DNA from: Dipetalonema caudispina
Lineage: Eukaryota > Nematoda > Chromadorea > Rhabditida > Onchocercidae
Assembly (NCBI GenBank): GCA_013365325.1
Contig: JABVXV010000076.1
Location: forward strand, 124,001 to 188,000
Direction: 5' to 3'
Length of the DNA stretch: 64,000 nt
The stretch's first letter is position 1; the number at the start of each line of letters is the position of its first letter. Shown in pieces: positions 45,558-58,800 of this stretch. A model generated the notes under the pieces. That model had not been told where the DNA came from. It saw only the letters and a program-made list of their open reading frames with translations, and made no database searches. The position numbers were made by a program, and so were the translations under genes.

Positions 45558-48500
45558 GTTATTACTATTATTACTATTATTATTATTATTGTTATTATCA
45601 TTATGACCATTAATGCTATTGAGAAATTGAATGAAATAATATCGAGAAAATATTTTTTCCACATGATTTTGTATATTCCTGATGTCATTATTATTTCCTA
45701 GAAATTATTAATGGTTATTATTATTTGATTATGCGTCTCATTGAAACCACTACGTGATCATATCACGCAATCGTATCACGCAATCGCATTATATAATCAG
45801 CGATTAGTTTGCTATAAATTTACTGTATAGGATGAATATTTCTATTTCAATGAAACGGTAAATGCATCTGATCTATTTAATCATTTACGCATAGATTTTT
45901 TGATAATAATTTTATTTGCATATATTATTAGCACATAGTATACAAGGATTAAAGTAATTTATGCACCATTTTGATATGATTAATATGTAAACAAATAAAT
46001 CATTGTAAATTGTCTTACAGGCTTAAGAAAATTTTAAACTTAGTAAATGAATGGAATGAAAAAGTATTGATCTAATAGATGATTATCAACGATATCATTT
46101 TCCTTTTCATAGTAGCCATTACAGTGATTATTTAGATATTTAAGTGTAAGCCAAGGCTTAAAATCATGAATTATCCTTTTATTGTTCTACCAATAATCAA
46201 TTCGATATCAATTGAAATAGGAAATCAATTAAAGGTCAGTAGTAAACTAGTTTTAACTTCAACACTAGTAACAGTCAATCTTTTTGTTCACATAAATGAA
46301 AAAGGAAAAAAAAATATGAATAAAAATAATTTAACAAAAAGCAAAAGCAAAACCAAAAAGAAAAAGCATAAAATATTAAAATCTGAGCAAAAGATGAACT
46401 GACAATTTATAAAATGAAATTAAAATGTCAAAAAAATCTCATTCTAACTGATAATTACCTATGCATAATGATAAAGTAATGCACAGTGAAATGAAATGTT
46501 TGCAAAAAGTTATAAATGATTACTTTGAAGGCAATATTTGTGCTTTTTTTTTGGAAGAAGAAGAAGAATCAAAATGAATTTCAAGTAATTTCTTCTTTTA
46601 AATTATACGACAGGACAATAAATTTTTAAAAGAGTATATAAAATAAATGATTATACGGTTTTAATAGTTCCAAAATTTCCTTTTTCTAATATATTATTGA
46701 AATAAATGAAATAAAAAATCACTATAATAGTAATATATTTGATGATCTTCGATCGCAGTGTATTGATAAGGATCGACAAACAGATTTTAGTTGTATTTTT
46801 TTAAAAAAATTTCGAAAAAAATGCTTTCCTCTCTTCTTAAAATTTGATGAATTTGCCATCAACCTTCTTATCACTTTTAGATGAAAGTTGTCAGAATTTT
46901 TCAGTCCTCTTTCAACTTTGCTTATGCTTTTCCTTATTTTTAAAAAAAAAAAGATAAAAAAATGCATGCTATAAATGACATCACATACGATGACAAGTTG
47001 AAAATTTAATCAAAATCAGATTTCATTATTTCATGTAATGTTACCGACTTTAATCAGGAAAAGATAGCCCATATCATCAATTATATTAATGGAAAAAATC
47101 ACAAATTGTTAGTTATTAAAGGATTGTTTGAATCATTTTCTATTTAGCATAACCTAATTTTAATGATGGACATGACCGCATTCAGATATTAGATATGGTT
47201 GTAATGAAAATTTTGTACAATTAAATCAATTCAATATTTTGTTTAAAACAAGGCATTGGCAATGAACAATTGATCTGAATTAAATATTTGATACAACTGT
47301 TAAAAGTTTTACATAATCAAATTTATTCAACATTTTATTTGTGAGCAAAATATGAATGACATATTGTTGAATATTTTCCGAAATTTTTTAATCAAAATAG
47401 AATTCAATTGAGTTTATTTAATGGAAAAGCAATAATTAGAAGGTGTGAAAAGTAATGAAAATTTTTTGCTTATAATAATATAAATCTGTTAAGAGAATAA
47501 TTTTTTTTTTTTTTTATCTCTTCTTCCCCTTCTTCCTTCCTTTTTGCCTTTATTTTCCCATTTATTTTATGAAAAATGAAAATGGAATGGAAAGTGAATG
47601 AAAGATATTTTCCTTTCTTTTCTTTTCATCCCAAGTTTTTTTTTTCAAATAATTTGTATTTACTCTTCAAAAATGAATTCAACAAAGAATTGAAGCATTT
47701 CAATAGCTTAATTTATGCTAGCTTAAAAGCAATATTTTTCATTTAATTGAGTTTTAATTATTTGTTTTAAAGTAAAATTGGAGTAAGCAAATTATGTCAG
47801 TTCAATTCGTTGATAATGAGTGTGAGAAAAAAAAAGGTAAGAAAGAAAGGTAAGATTACGTATTTAAACAAAATTGTATTATCAAAGAAAAAAAAAGAAA
47901 AATTGTTTTTTTAGTAATTTCAAATCTTAATTTTTTTCTTGAAAAATTATTACCCGATATATTTATATAATAATATTATACTATGGAGATAAAAAATTTT
48001 TCGTTTTTTTAATCTATTTGAAATTGATAGGACAAAAGCTTAGTAGTATTAAATTAAAATTTTATCAAACTGATGAACTATCAATAAAGAACAAATTATT
48101 TAGCTATGAGCCAAAATCAATGCAGAATTTAATTTTAAAAAAATAATGAAAAAGGGAAAAAATGACAATAACAATATCGACAACGATTTTAGCGATGAAG
48201 AAATGTATCGGATGAATGTTGCGTGTTTTCATTTCCTTTTTAACTTCATATTTCTATTTTTATTTTTTTATTTTTCTTAAGAGTAATTTGTGGTTGGACA
48301 AAAAAAAAAAAAATAAAAAAGTACGGAATATCATTTGGTTTTGCATCAGCAAATCGATAGTGGATAATAATGTGGCGAAGAAAATGATGGCAAAGCATGA
48401 AATATCGGATAAGTGTCATTGATATATTCCCCTATGCATTCATAATTTTCCATTTTTAAAAGAAGTAACAAAAATGTGTTGAAAAAAAAAAGAGAAGAAA

Positions 48501-51500
48501 AGAAAATTGAAAGAAATTTTTTGATCAAATTTTAAGGAACAATATTAATTTTGTTAAAAAATTGATTAAATTTTCGATGGAAATTACAAAAAAAAAAAAA
48601 AAAGTCAATAGCAAAGTAAATTTATTCTTGGAATAATTATTTAATAAATTTATGCTTTTTTTTACTGGAAAATTTTGTAAAATTTTAAAACTTCTTTTCG
48701 TTTTCAGTAGTAATGAACTTGATGAATGAAAATTTAATGATTAGTTTACTAACTAACGAAATGATAAAAGACGAAGTGTTTCATTATAATGATGCACGAT
48801 ACCTAATAATTGCAGTAATATGCTTATTCTTGAATATTTTGGGATATTTTTACTACTATTAATACTTTATAATAGTATTAATATGACATTAATACTTAAA
48901 TTATTACTTGTTTGTTGGTCGTCTTTTCGAATCAATTAAAAATAAACATTTTTATTTACTAACCTAATTAGTTTACTGCGTTAGTGTTAATAATACTAGA
49001 AATATTATATATTATCATTGATCATAGTAAGATATCTTCAGATAATTTGTTTTGATTTGTAATAATTCTTATCATTTTGAAACAAATTACGATTTAAAAA
49101 TAAAATAATAACTCATGAATACATCAAGAATTAAAATATATAATACTTTTTCTTGAATTAGAAACATTAGGAATAATTCACAGGAAAAAGTTTAAATACT
49201 TGAGAGTTTATTATTCATATTTCTTACAGTATAATCATTACTTGCTTATTACTCATATTTTCTAATCTGATACTAAATTATGGTAACACATTGAACAGCA
49301 TTTTAATCAAATTTTATTTCAATTTATCTTTGAAAATTTCTAATCACCTCAAATGAGGTATTTGTAGATTTTATAATTGAATTTTTCAAAATAAATTATA
49401 GGATGAGTTAAAAAAAAAAATAATTAAACAAATTAACTAACATCAGATGGTTTATGATCAGCTGAAAGTGGTATAGCATGACCGGTAACATCACATGCAA
49501 CCGCACGTGAATCACCAATATTTATAACGGTCAAGAAACGATTACGCTCCAGTATTACTGAAATCAGCGTGGAACCTGCAATTCATTCAATCCATTTCAA
49601 CTTTATGATACGACGGAACGATTCAGCATCGTAATTCATATCATAATAATATGTATCATAATTTGCTAAAATATGAAATTAAAATTTTAATCTGAAAATG
49701 TATTGCTTTTGAGTAGAATGATTTATCAGTACTGATAATAATTTTACATCATTCGATGCATTTAAGTTTTTTTTTTTTTTCGCGAAAAAAGAACATTGTT
49801 ATTCGTTAAAACATTTTTTTGAAAATATCTATGAAAGATTTCAAAATCTTCTTCGTTTATAGTTTACCTTTAAATGGTTGTTTGCTATAAATGTAAAATA
49901 ATTAAATAGAAATTACAAAACTTATCGATTGATATCTATTCATGAAGATATAACATGATTTAAATGTCATTATATTACAAATTATAAGATAGAAATCAAT
50001 TTCCAAAAAGTTTATTTTTAATTCTACTAACGATTAATCTTGAATAAATGATCCTTTCGTCGTCGCCAAATTTCAGGATAATTTATTAATAATTAAATTA
50101 TTAATTAGATTAATAAAATATCATTCAATGTAAACTAATCTATGGTTGAATTTTTATTCAAATTTATTTTTCAAGAAAAGTGGTAAAAATAATTTTCAAA
50201 TTGTCGATATTCTTGCTATAAAAAAAAATTCATTATTATACTATAAAATAATATCAAGAAAATAAAAAAAAAAGACTCAGAAATTTTGAAATAACAGAAT
50301 CTGTACATTTTCAGCAAGAAGGCTAGAATTTTTTTCGGTACAATTAATAATGATACCAAAACAAGTTGCATTTTAAAGGTTTAATTGGAGTAATTAATAA
50401 AAGTAATTAACTCACCTGTTAATGAGCTTACCGATGGATGTAACCGTAAGATTTCATTATCAATATTGTGCACTTCTGTTATTATTGCCTAAATAATTTC
50501 CATTTTTGTTTTGTAAATAATAAAGGAAAATTCCAGTGTAGTTTTGGTATACATCTGTATAGTAATTTTTTCCTTATTCCGTTCTTTTATTAGAATAATT
50601 TAATTTGCATTTAATTCTTAAGAAATTTTGACCATAACTTTGCATTTTACCAGATTTAAAATTTTTGAGCATTCATTATCGATAACTATAGATTTGCATA
50701 TTATTTGCAAGTTATTTTGTTTTTGATTCTACAATCTTAAAATAAATTTTTTTCAACATTTTCGATATTTTTGGAATTTCTTTCAACGGAACATTTCATT
50801 TTGCTAATTGAATGAAGAAATTGAGTAAAAAATGATGGGAAAAAAAACGGTTTCCCAAATTGATTAGATATTTCCAAGTTAATTAAAATTAATGTTTTTA
50901 TTTGTACAGTTAGAAAAAATCAAATCAAAAAATGTAAAATTCGATCAAACAAAAAGGAATGGAAAGGAACTGCTAATTGGTTTGAAAAAAAAACATCATT
51001 TTTAACCTTTTTTATGTTTTCATTTCATCACATGACATATATCATGCATTCGTTTTCATCAAATTATAGATCTTATCATAGTTGTATACATTAATTAGTG
51101 CAATTATCGCTATTTCAGAAAAATTCCCAACTTTTTTAACATTCCTTTGAAAATTCAATTGAGAAGAAATTTAGCTGAAACTTTTTCTAGGAATTTCAGA
51201 AAATAAAAATAATTTCAAATTAGTGCTTATTCATACATCCATCAGGATAAGTAAAGAGATGAATTAATTTCAACAAAAAAATTTTATGTTTTATTATTAT
51301 TTCCTTGAAAAATTTTTATGAAACCACTTGCTTCATCATTACGTACTCTTATTGATTGCTTTATTAATGTTATAAAAGTAGTTTGAAATATTTAAATTAA
51401 AAATTCATCAGTAATGTTAATTGATGAAAATTAGCTGATAAGATGTAACAATGTAAAACTTTGAATGAAATATACCTCAATGATATGATCATTAGAATCT

Positions 51501-54419
51501 CCGGTTAAATTTGGACGATCTTTACAACCTTCACGTAATAATCGTTGTCGTATTGCTCCCGAGAAATGTTCCTCCAAATACTGTGATACAGACTAAAAGA
51601 TCTATCAATAATTTACTCAAATAAAATAACATGGTGCAACGAGATCTTCAAATAAGTATAATATAATTGGATAATATGTTGAACAAATTTCACCATAAGA
51701 ATATCTGCTTTAACAATTCTAATTTCTTTTTACATAATTAAAATTATTTACTACTTTTTCCATTTAATACCATATATAAAATACATATTTGTCTTCATTA
51801 TTACTTTGTAGTGAGTATAATAGTTTAAACATGGAAAATGTTTAATTATCAATTTGTAGCATGAAATTCTTTCATTAGTATTTAAGTATTTTATAATATA
51901 TCCATGCAAAAAATATATTTAAGAAAAATTAGAATTTCTAACATAAATTTTCTAACTTAATTGATACGTCTGAAAAGATCGGCTATATTTTATTCTACCA
52001 AATTGTTAATTCTACCAAGGAGGTGAAATATGCTATAAAAGATTTAAGTAAGTGCAGAATAAACTAACTCTGAAATAAAAGTTTAAAATCTTAATTGATT
52101 TTATCAAGCTAATATTGTCAGTATCTACGTGAGAGTAATATTACTACATTCTGCATTACTGAATATTTTACATAAATACCTTACTACCATAACTTTCTAC
52201 TTTTCAACATATACATAAACCTGGCATTTTTTCTTTCCTTTGGATTTAACTCTGACGTCTGTATTATAGTAAATATTTAATGTAAATGCGAAATTTTGCA
52301 TATTTAAGAATTTTTCTTTCTAAAATGAATTATCCTGAGAATTCTGGAATAGAACACGGAATTGCACGATAGTAGTATACTGTTGCATACAGTAATGCTA
52401 TTAAATTCAATTTAATTATATCAATTCAAAATTTTGCTCGTATGTTGTAATTTGAAATACAAATTACCGGTCCTCCATGTCCATCAAAAATACTGAACAT
52501 AGCAAGATTATGATATGGATCATTTAGATAATGCATACGATCCTCCATGTATGGTCGATTACCGCGGCTTGCGTAAAATGTCCACTTCTTATGCTTCCAA
52601 TGCCAATTTCCACCAGCTAAATTTCACTTTATTTTTTCAACGAAAACATATTTAAACTATAATATAAAATATTCCAATCATATCATAATTTTGTTCCATT
52701 TTGTTAATCACTTATTAATCTGATTATTTAATATGAATAATAAATCTAATTCATTATCAATATCAAAACAATCCTATTAATTTAAGTAAAGTTTTGCATC
52801 CTTTTTTTGTATACGTATTAATTTTTAAATACATTATTTTAACTTAAAAATTTTTAACTTACAATATTGTGGTATATCTGTGAGGCCAAATTCCACTAGT
52901 TTTGGTGGATAATATTTATTTCGATTAATCAATGTAAATGGTTCTAAATTTTTTCCACGTGTTAACAAATAATAATGTTTTGTTATCCATCTTGTATACA
53001 ATAAAATTATTCCAAGTACTGCTGAAATAAATTCAATTGAAATTTTTTTCTTTAATTTTAAATTAATTATTTCGTAGATTACGATTAAGCAGCATTACTT
53101 TCTATTGGCATTGTTTGCAAGCATGTGCAGGAAGAAATTGTAAAATAGAAAAATGATTAACAACTACTTTTTTTTAATAAGAAGAAGGAAATTAGATATT
53201 AATAATCTGAAAAATAAATAATTAAATATATCAATCATTTTCTGTTGCGATTTATAATTCATCATATATTAGCTGTATCATATCATTTGAAAGATTATGA
53301 GAATAACGAAATAAACTTTGTTAATTTAAAGCGAATCATAGCATCATTAATTGTTACTTACAAAAGATTTTTTCTGCAATAATATTTTATTAGTTTTACA
53401 TTTAAATAGAATTTGTAAGGAAAAACTAGAATTTTTCATCGATTTTAACAATTCTTTAAAAAAAGTTTTTAATTAGCTTTTTCCATAATGCATGAAAACG
53501 ATGAATTTCAATTAAATAGTTAATTATTCGGATTATTTGGTTAATGTGTTTGATCAAAGTATCTATCATTACAATTTGTTAAATTTATTATGATCATTAC
53601 GATATTTAATCGATTTGTTTTTGCGATCACTACCATATTTATTCCATGATTCTTAAAATAGAATTATGAAGAATAATTCTAAAAAAGATTTCAGTACATC
53701 ACAAATAATACATTTAGTTCAAGTTATCCATAAAATACCATTTGGGAATAATAGTTTAGCATGAATTAATCAATCTTGAAAAGTATAAAAACAGATTTTA
53801 CCCAGGAAAATGATAGTTTCAAAACGACAGATGATCAACCGAAAGAAATACGATATATCGGTAAATGTAAGCGATATGAAGAAAGTAGACAACGTTGAAA
53901 GTACCATTTTTTTTTTCCTTTCGTTTATCCAAATATTATATCTACCCGTTATAAATCAAAAAATAAATTCGTTCGATCTAGAAAACAACCAATAAATAAA
54001 AATTAAAATTTCCATTTATGATATATAAATTCAATTTTCGTTGACATGCGAGAATTTGGAATAATTGAGAATTATTGAGAGAAAACTGTCGAGATGATCT
54101 AAAATTAAAGGAAAAATGAAACAATTATTTCTGTATTTCATAAAATTTTTAAGTGAAATAATAAAAAGGAAAAAAAAAACATTTTTTTGTTAATTAATTT
54201 CACTTATAATATGATGCATACAATGCAAATAACTTTTCATTTAAAATGTGAAAAGCAATTTGTTTTATCAAATTGTGTATTTTGAAGTAATCTAAAAATT
54301 CAACATATGTAATAAAAGAAAAAAAACAAAGAAAAAAAAAAAGGTTTTTCTAAAGCTAATATAATGCATCTACGATGATATTGAAATGTTTGATGTATCC
54401 ATACGGCAAGCACAACCAT
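35977..54419 (-). CDS. PPM1L: PPM1L-type PP2C serine/threonine phosphatase (membrane anchored)
   Basis: Exons (5' to 3' on -): 54419-54374 (tentative), 53021-52863, 52616-52468, 51592-51476, 50488-50416, 49575-49442, 40693-40605, 36699-36530, 36056-35977. Phases agree; 338 aa, TAA stop, against 360 aa in human PPM1L. A hydrophobic N-terminal segment (VLGIILLYTRW) leads into the PP2C fold. The metal-binding motifs are intact: PYMEDR (93-94), FDGHGG (113-117), NIGDSRAV, LSADHKP, HERKRIENAGGFI, RAFGDTALK, VASDGFWDVLTNEQA (Asp 293) and the final SEDN. Known family role: Mn/Mg-dependent dephosphorylation at the ER or other membranes; PPM1L acts on the TAK1/ASK1 stress-kinase pathways and on CERT in mammals. 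The first exon and the 36530/36056 junction (which skips a nearer AG) are the least sure. The introns are extremely long. Confidence 0.9.
36399..36499. repeat. CT microsatellite followed by poly(A)
   Basis: A (CT)n/(CTTT) run at about 36399-36434 and an A24 run at 36476-36499, in the last intron of PPM1L. On the transcribed strand this is a poly(T) then GA-repeat block just behind the donor of exon 36699-36530. Confidence 0.9.
36700..40604 (-). other. 3.9-kb intron of PPM1L
   Basis: Very AT-rich, with long homopolymer runs, including about 26 T at 39075-39100 and long T blocks near 37727-37744 and 39484-39500. No gene seen. Confidence 0.7.
41384..41433. repeat. two perfect tandem copies of a 25-bp unit
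   Basis: The unit cattcgacatttttaagttg... occurs twice head to tail (41384-41408, 41409-41433) without mismatch, inside the PPM1L 8.7-kb intron. It is a recent local duplication. Confidence 0.95.
41636..41690. repeat. two near-identical copies of a 27-bp unit with 1-bp spacer
   Basis: Copies at 41636-41662 and 41664-41690 differ at one position (tttggt / tttgat). Each contains the palindrome ATCGAT. They lie about 200 bp from the 25-bp tandem pair. Confidence 0.93.
44648..44681 (-). other. G-quadruplex-forming motif
   Basis: On the minus strand: five runs of 3-5 G separated by single C or TAAGGC loops. This is by far the most GC-rich spot in the window and lies on the sense strand of the PPM1L intron. 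Confidence 0.9.
45490..45605. repeat. ATT/TTA trinucleotide microsatellite
   Basis: About 115 bp of imperfect TTA repeats with ACT, GTT and ATC interruptions. It produces poly-Leu, poly-Ile and poly-Asn open frames on both strands; these are repeat artefacts, not genes. Confidence 0.97.
54374..54419 (-). CDS. PPM1L: tentative first coding exon of PPM1L
   Basis: An ATG 2 nt behind a CTTTAG acceptor opens 15 codons (MVVLAVWIHQTFQYH) and ends at C|GTAGAT. The single leftover base joins in phase to exon 53021-52863, lengthening the hydrophobic N-terminal segment into a plausible membrane anchor. The exon is short, so chance is a real alternative. Confidence 0.4.
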
Positions 54420-56672
54420 TTCTAAAGTTTATTTTTCTCAAACAACTGTTCATCATCGAAATAATTATGAACTTTAATGTTTTCCTTTGTAAATAATCAA
54501 TCTAACTAGTAAATTGAAGTAACAATTGTTGCATCCTTTTTTCCTTTAAAAAAAAAAAAGGTCACCAAATAAATCCTTCTCATATCAATTATTGTTTATT
54601 AGTTTAAAATAGCATACAAATAGTACAATAACAATTATTTGGCATACATTATTGTATTAGCATCTGATAATAGAAATAAGTTTTAAATTAATTTAAGTTT
54701 AAATCATAAAAAGTTCGATTTATTGAGTAAATTTTACTACATTTATTTCTATATTATCTTGATTAAGAATAGATAGATAGTTTTTATAAATGAAAATTTC
54801 TTCATTTAGGGCTAGTAGATATTTGTATAAATTTTACTAAAGATAAAAATCTCTTCATTTACCTTTCATTTCATATTTAATAGATTTAATAGTATCATTA
54901 TCAATGTTAAATATATTTCACCATTAGCTTAAAATCATTTTAATTTATCAATGCAGCATATATATATATATCATTGGTTAATTGTCTAGTAAAATTTTCA
55001 TAATAAATACCTTTACTGAATATTATGATGAATTGAACAAAAATCATTCAAATAATTTAACTTCGTACTGCTTAGCTTTTCCGTGTCATTATTTTTTGAT
55101 TTTTAAGCAATATTTCAATTTTTGCTATAATGAACATTTTAAAAAGCAACGCACGCAAAACGTTTAAATTTGACATATTTTTTTATAGTAATACTATTCT
55201 TTACTATTTCTTATTGTTAACAGTTACAGTTGATGTTTAACGTTAAAAAGATACTGAAAATACGCAAATTGTAGACGTATAGAAGACATTAAATTAAGTT
55301 TTGAATATACATCAATTGATAACGAATTTATTTAAAATTTATAGTTTTATTTTGAAGATTGCAAATGTTAAGTCGAAATTGTTAAAAATCAACATTACTA
55401 AATAATCTATCGGAATAACTCAAATTTCCTTTGTAAAATAAAATTGAGACATTAGTTGTTACGAACCAGTGTTAGGATAATATAAATTGCAGATGATTTT
55501 TTCCCCTGAAAAATTGTCATTAACTTAATGAGAAGTATAAATGTGCTTTTAGAAAAGAAATATGATAAAGAATTGTATTATTTAAATCTGAAAAGAGAAG
55601 ATGAACATTTAAAATCTCCAAGTGTAAGCATAAACAAGCAATTATAATGATTACAAAGTGAAATTACTGCACAATTACATATTTCTGTTTTTATTTCTGA
55701 AAAAATAAATTTTAATTAATTCTTCTTTAGCAATTTCTGACTAAGGAATATTTCTCGAATTTTCTTGGAATTTTAAAAAAAATAAAAAATAATAGGGGAA
55801 ATTATTAGATAGATTAGGTAAGCGTTCAAAAATGATTTACCCAATCATTTTTTTACATTTTATTAGTAGTTCAAAAAATTGATGAATTAAGTGGTTAATT
55901 AGCGAAAAGGAGAAAATCAATTGAAATTTTAAATTGGAACTGAAATCCCAGTTCTATGCAATTAGGTTTTAAAGGAAAATGAAAAGGGTAGAATAATTTT
56001 CTTCTCTTGTTGAATCAGTTGACCACAATAAAAAGCAGTTACATTCGAAAAATAAGATAAAAACTGACAAGAATTAATTTTCTAAAAAAAAAAAAACGTT
56101 TCACCTGATTTTATTGCTATAATAATTTTTCAAATTTCACTATTACCACTTGCCTTCTACAATCACATTGATTTAATTGCTTAATATCATAAATAATAAA
56201 AAAAACAAAGAAAGCTAAATTACCATCAAACCTATTATCTGAAAATTGTTGACTAAAAATGTACTTTAAATTATTAATTTTCCAAATAATTTTATCAAAA
56301 CGTTCGTTCATTTAATAATTTTCAAGTGATTTTTTTTTTTTTTTTTAAATTCTCAAATAAATTGCTCCTCACAAATTAATATTTTTCTGACTACATTTTC
56401 ATTTATTAGCATAAGGAAAATATAAGAAATGAAAAATTCCCGAAAAGAAATATAACGTTTAATTACACTCTCTTCAAAAGAAATAACCACAAATTACTTT
56501 TTCTAATTTACATCAAATTATTATACCTACAAATTATATAGGATAGGTTCTAATTTATGCTTCACACAAACATATACTTAAATATATAATATTTATTTTT
56601 GTTGCTTCAGTGGTACATGTAAATAATGATGCATTCCTTGGAAGAAAGAGCTGCTGTAATATCGCAATGATA

Positions 56673-56808
56673 GGAATTATTAATCAAATTAAATTTCAGA
56701 AATTTCCAATCAATTAATTCATTCATAGTCACATGAAGATGTTGTGTAGGTGTGTGTACATGCGTGGGTAGTTAAGAATTATTAATTAAATTGAATTTCA
56801 GAAATTCC
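56673..56808. repeat. imperfect direct repeat pair
   Basis: gaattattaat.aaatt.aatttcagaaat occurs at about 56673-56707 and 56775-56808, roughly 100 bp apart, with few mismatches. Origin unknown. Confidence 0.8.
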
Positions 56809-58756
56809 TATAGCATGAAAATTTTTACATTACAAAATTTCATCGTTGTGATGATTTTTGATGAAAAACTTTAGCCATGTTATCTGGGAAAGTTTTTATT
56901 TGATGGGAATAAACAATTAAATAGGAACTATTAACAATTTTAATTTAAAGTTAATTCATTTTGATTTTTAATTTAAGAAAATAGCAATGGTTTTTAATTA
57001 TCGAAATTACTGTATAATCATTACTTAGAACTTATCTTGTCATTAGTAATAGCATCACTGTTTTTCTGATAGAAATTAACTGATTAATAATTTTGAATTG
57101 TCATGTTTGATTCCATGAAAGTTAACTGAAAAAAATTTGGCGGTATATTTAGCATAATTTCAAAATTACTCAATTTCTGACAACTAATACTTTAATACTA
57201 CCACGAAATTAATGCCACTGTAGAGTGGATAGTTCCTTTTCAAAAAATTCTTTAATCACTTGTTGTAGAATAATATCATATTTTTTTCTTTCACTTTTTC
57301 TTTTCACTTGTCAATTTATTTTCACAATGAAAAACCACTGAAATCCAATTAAACTTAATTAAAATTGACGTTGAAAATCGATTAAAATGATGTCATACAA
57401 AATCCATAAATAACAAAGTATCAAAAACGAAAACTTTTCGAGATGTTCTTTTTTCCACAAAGTTTTTTGCTTATTACAATTTAACTCAGCATTTTCATTC
57501 CATTACAAAGCAGTTGTTTTTCGACATTGAACAGATAAGTTTTTCTGTTTTCCCTTTTTTTTTTTTTTGTGTTGAAAAAATGTATAGACATTTAGTTAAA
57601 TGGAATTAGCAGAAGAAGTATGAATTTTTTGTTCGTTCTTAGAAGAAACTAATCATTAAGTAATTGATCAACAACCTTCGATAAATCAAATATGTGATGT
57701 ATTATATGTTCGATTCATTTCTTAAGTTTTACTTTTTTTTTTTCTCCCCTAATTAACATTTCCGTTGGTTATTAACTTCATTCTATCAAGAATCCAACTT
57801 AGATGTTTTGTTGCAACACAATAATGACAAAAAAAAAAAAGAAATCGGTGACTAATTAATTTTATTACTTAATCGAAGCAGGCAAACTTAATGCATATAT
57901 TAAATTTTACGATGGTTTCATCGATTTTGAATTCTCATCTTGTTTAGAATTTATTTAGTTTTAAATATTTATTTTCGCTATTCATTAATTCAATATTTTC
58001 AGTTCAAGGCTTTATCATAAGTATTTCTATCAATATACATTTAAGCAATAGTAAAAAAATTTGAGTAATAATAAACTAAAAGTGATACTATTACTTAAAA
58101 TATGATATCAAAACTGATTAGTTAAAATGTAATCGCCTCCTATATGCATCGCCATTTCAATAACAAATGTTTGCAATGGGAAAAAAAAAAAAAAAAACTT
58201 TATTACCTCAATGCATTATACATTTGTGATTAATTACAATAATGGAATTAATCGAAGCGGAATTAATTATTCATATGCACAATGAATGTATTGTAAGTAA
58301 ATAAAAAAGTTATACGCATATTATTACATTAGTAATTTGAATTTTTTCAAATCATTACCCAATAATTTGACAAGAATTTTTTTTTTCTATTTTTGACACT
58401 AATTTTGCTTAACAAATTATTTTTCACACTGATGCATACTTATTAATCTTTATATTTCTCCATTTCAATTTCATTTTCAATTTTTTTCGAATTCAATTTT
58501 TTCTCATCGTTTATTTTTTTTTTTTAGTTGGCAATAATTTTATCGACTAAAATTGATTTATGATATCGAAGTTAAAATATTCTTGCGGATAAAAGAACAT
58601 GAGATGCCTATTTGAAAATTGTTGATATTATTCATCAATAAAGAAAGCATAACGAATGGATTGTAATGATTACGTAAAATCGGAACTAAAATTTGGAAAT
58701 ATATTCATGAAGATTTTCATATTAGCGGATTTTTTGCATGATTACATGCTTTTGCT

Positions 58757-58762
58757 TTTATT
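58757..58762 (-). terminator. candidate poly(A) signal of stomatin gene
   Basis: AATAAA on the minus strand 39 nt behind the stomatin stop; a second copy is slightly nearer the stop. Confidence 0.4.
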
Positions 58763-58800
58763 TCCTTGTTTTTTTTTTTTCTTTTTTTTATTTTGACATA

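Larger units (their letters stand above)
40694..49441 (-). other. 8.7-kb intron of PPM1L
   Basis: Separates the GDSR/DHKP exon from the HERKRIENAGG exon. Contents: a GC-rich G-quadruplex motif (44648-44681), an ATT/TTA microsatellite (45490-45605), a CT microsatellite (43325-43350), two short tandem duplications (41384-41433, 41636-41690) and many homopolymer runs. No gene recognised on either strand. Confidence 0.7.
54420..58800. other. intergenic region between stomatin and PPM1L
   Basis: 4.4 kb of AT-rich sequence without a supported gene. It should hold the stomatin 3'UTR and PPM1L promoter. It contains an imperfect direct repeat (56673-56808), an (AT)n block near 54958-54970, and long A and T runs. 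A minus-strand ORF at 56117-56311 has no recognisable features. Confidence 0.6.

Noticed and set aside
45357..45701. ORFs rich in Asn, Ile or Leu on both strands
   Set aside because: They are translations of the ATT/TTA microsatellite, without start context, splice partners or family features.
56117..56311. Minus-strand ORF as possible PPM1L first exon
   Set aside because: No donor in a phase that joins to 53021 was convincing; the 54419-54374 exon fits better.
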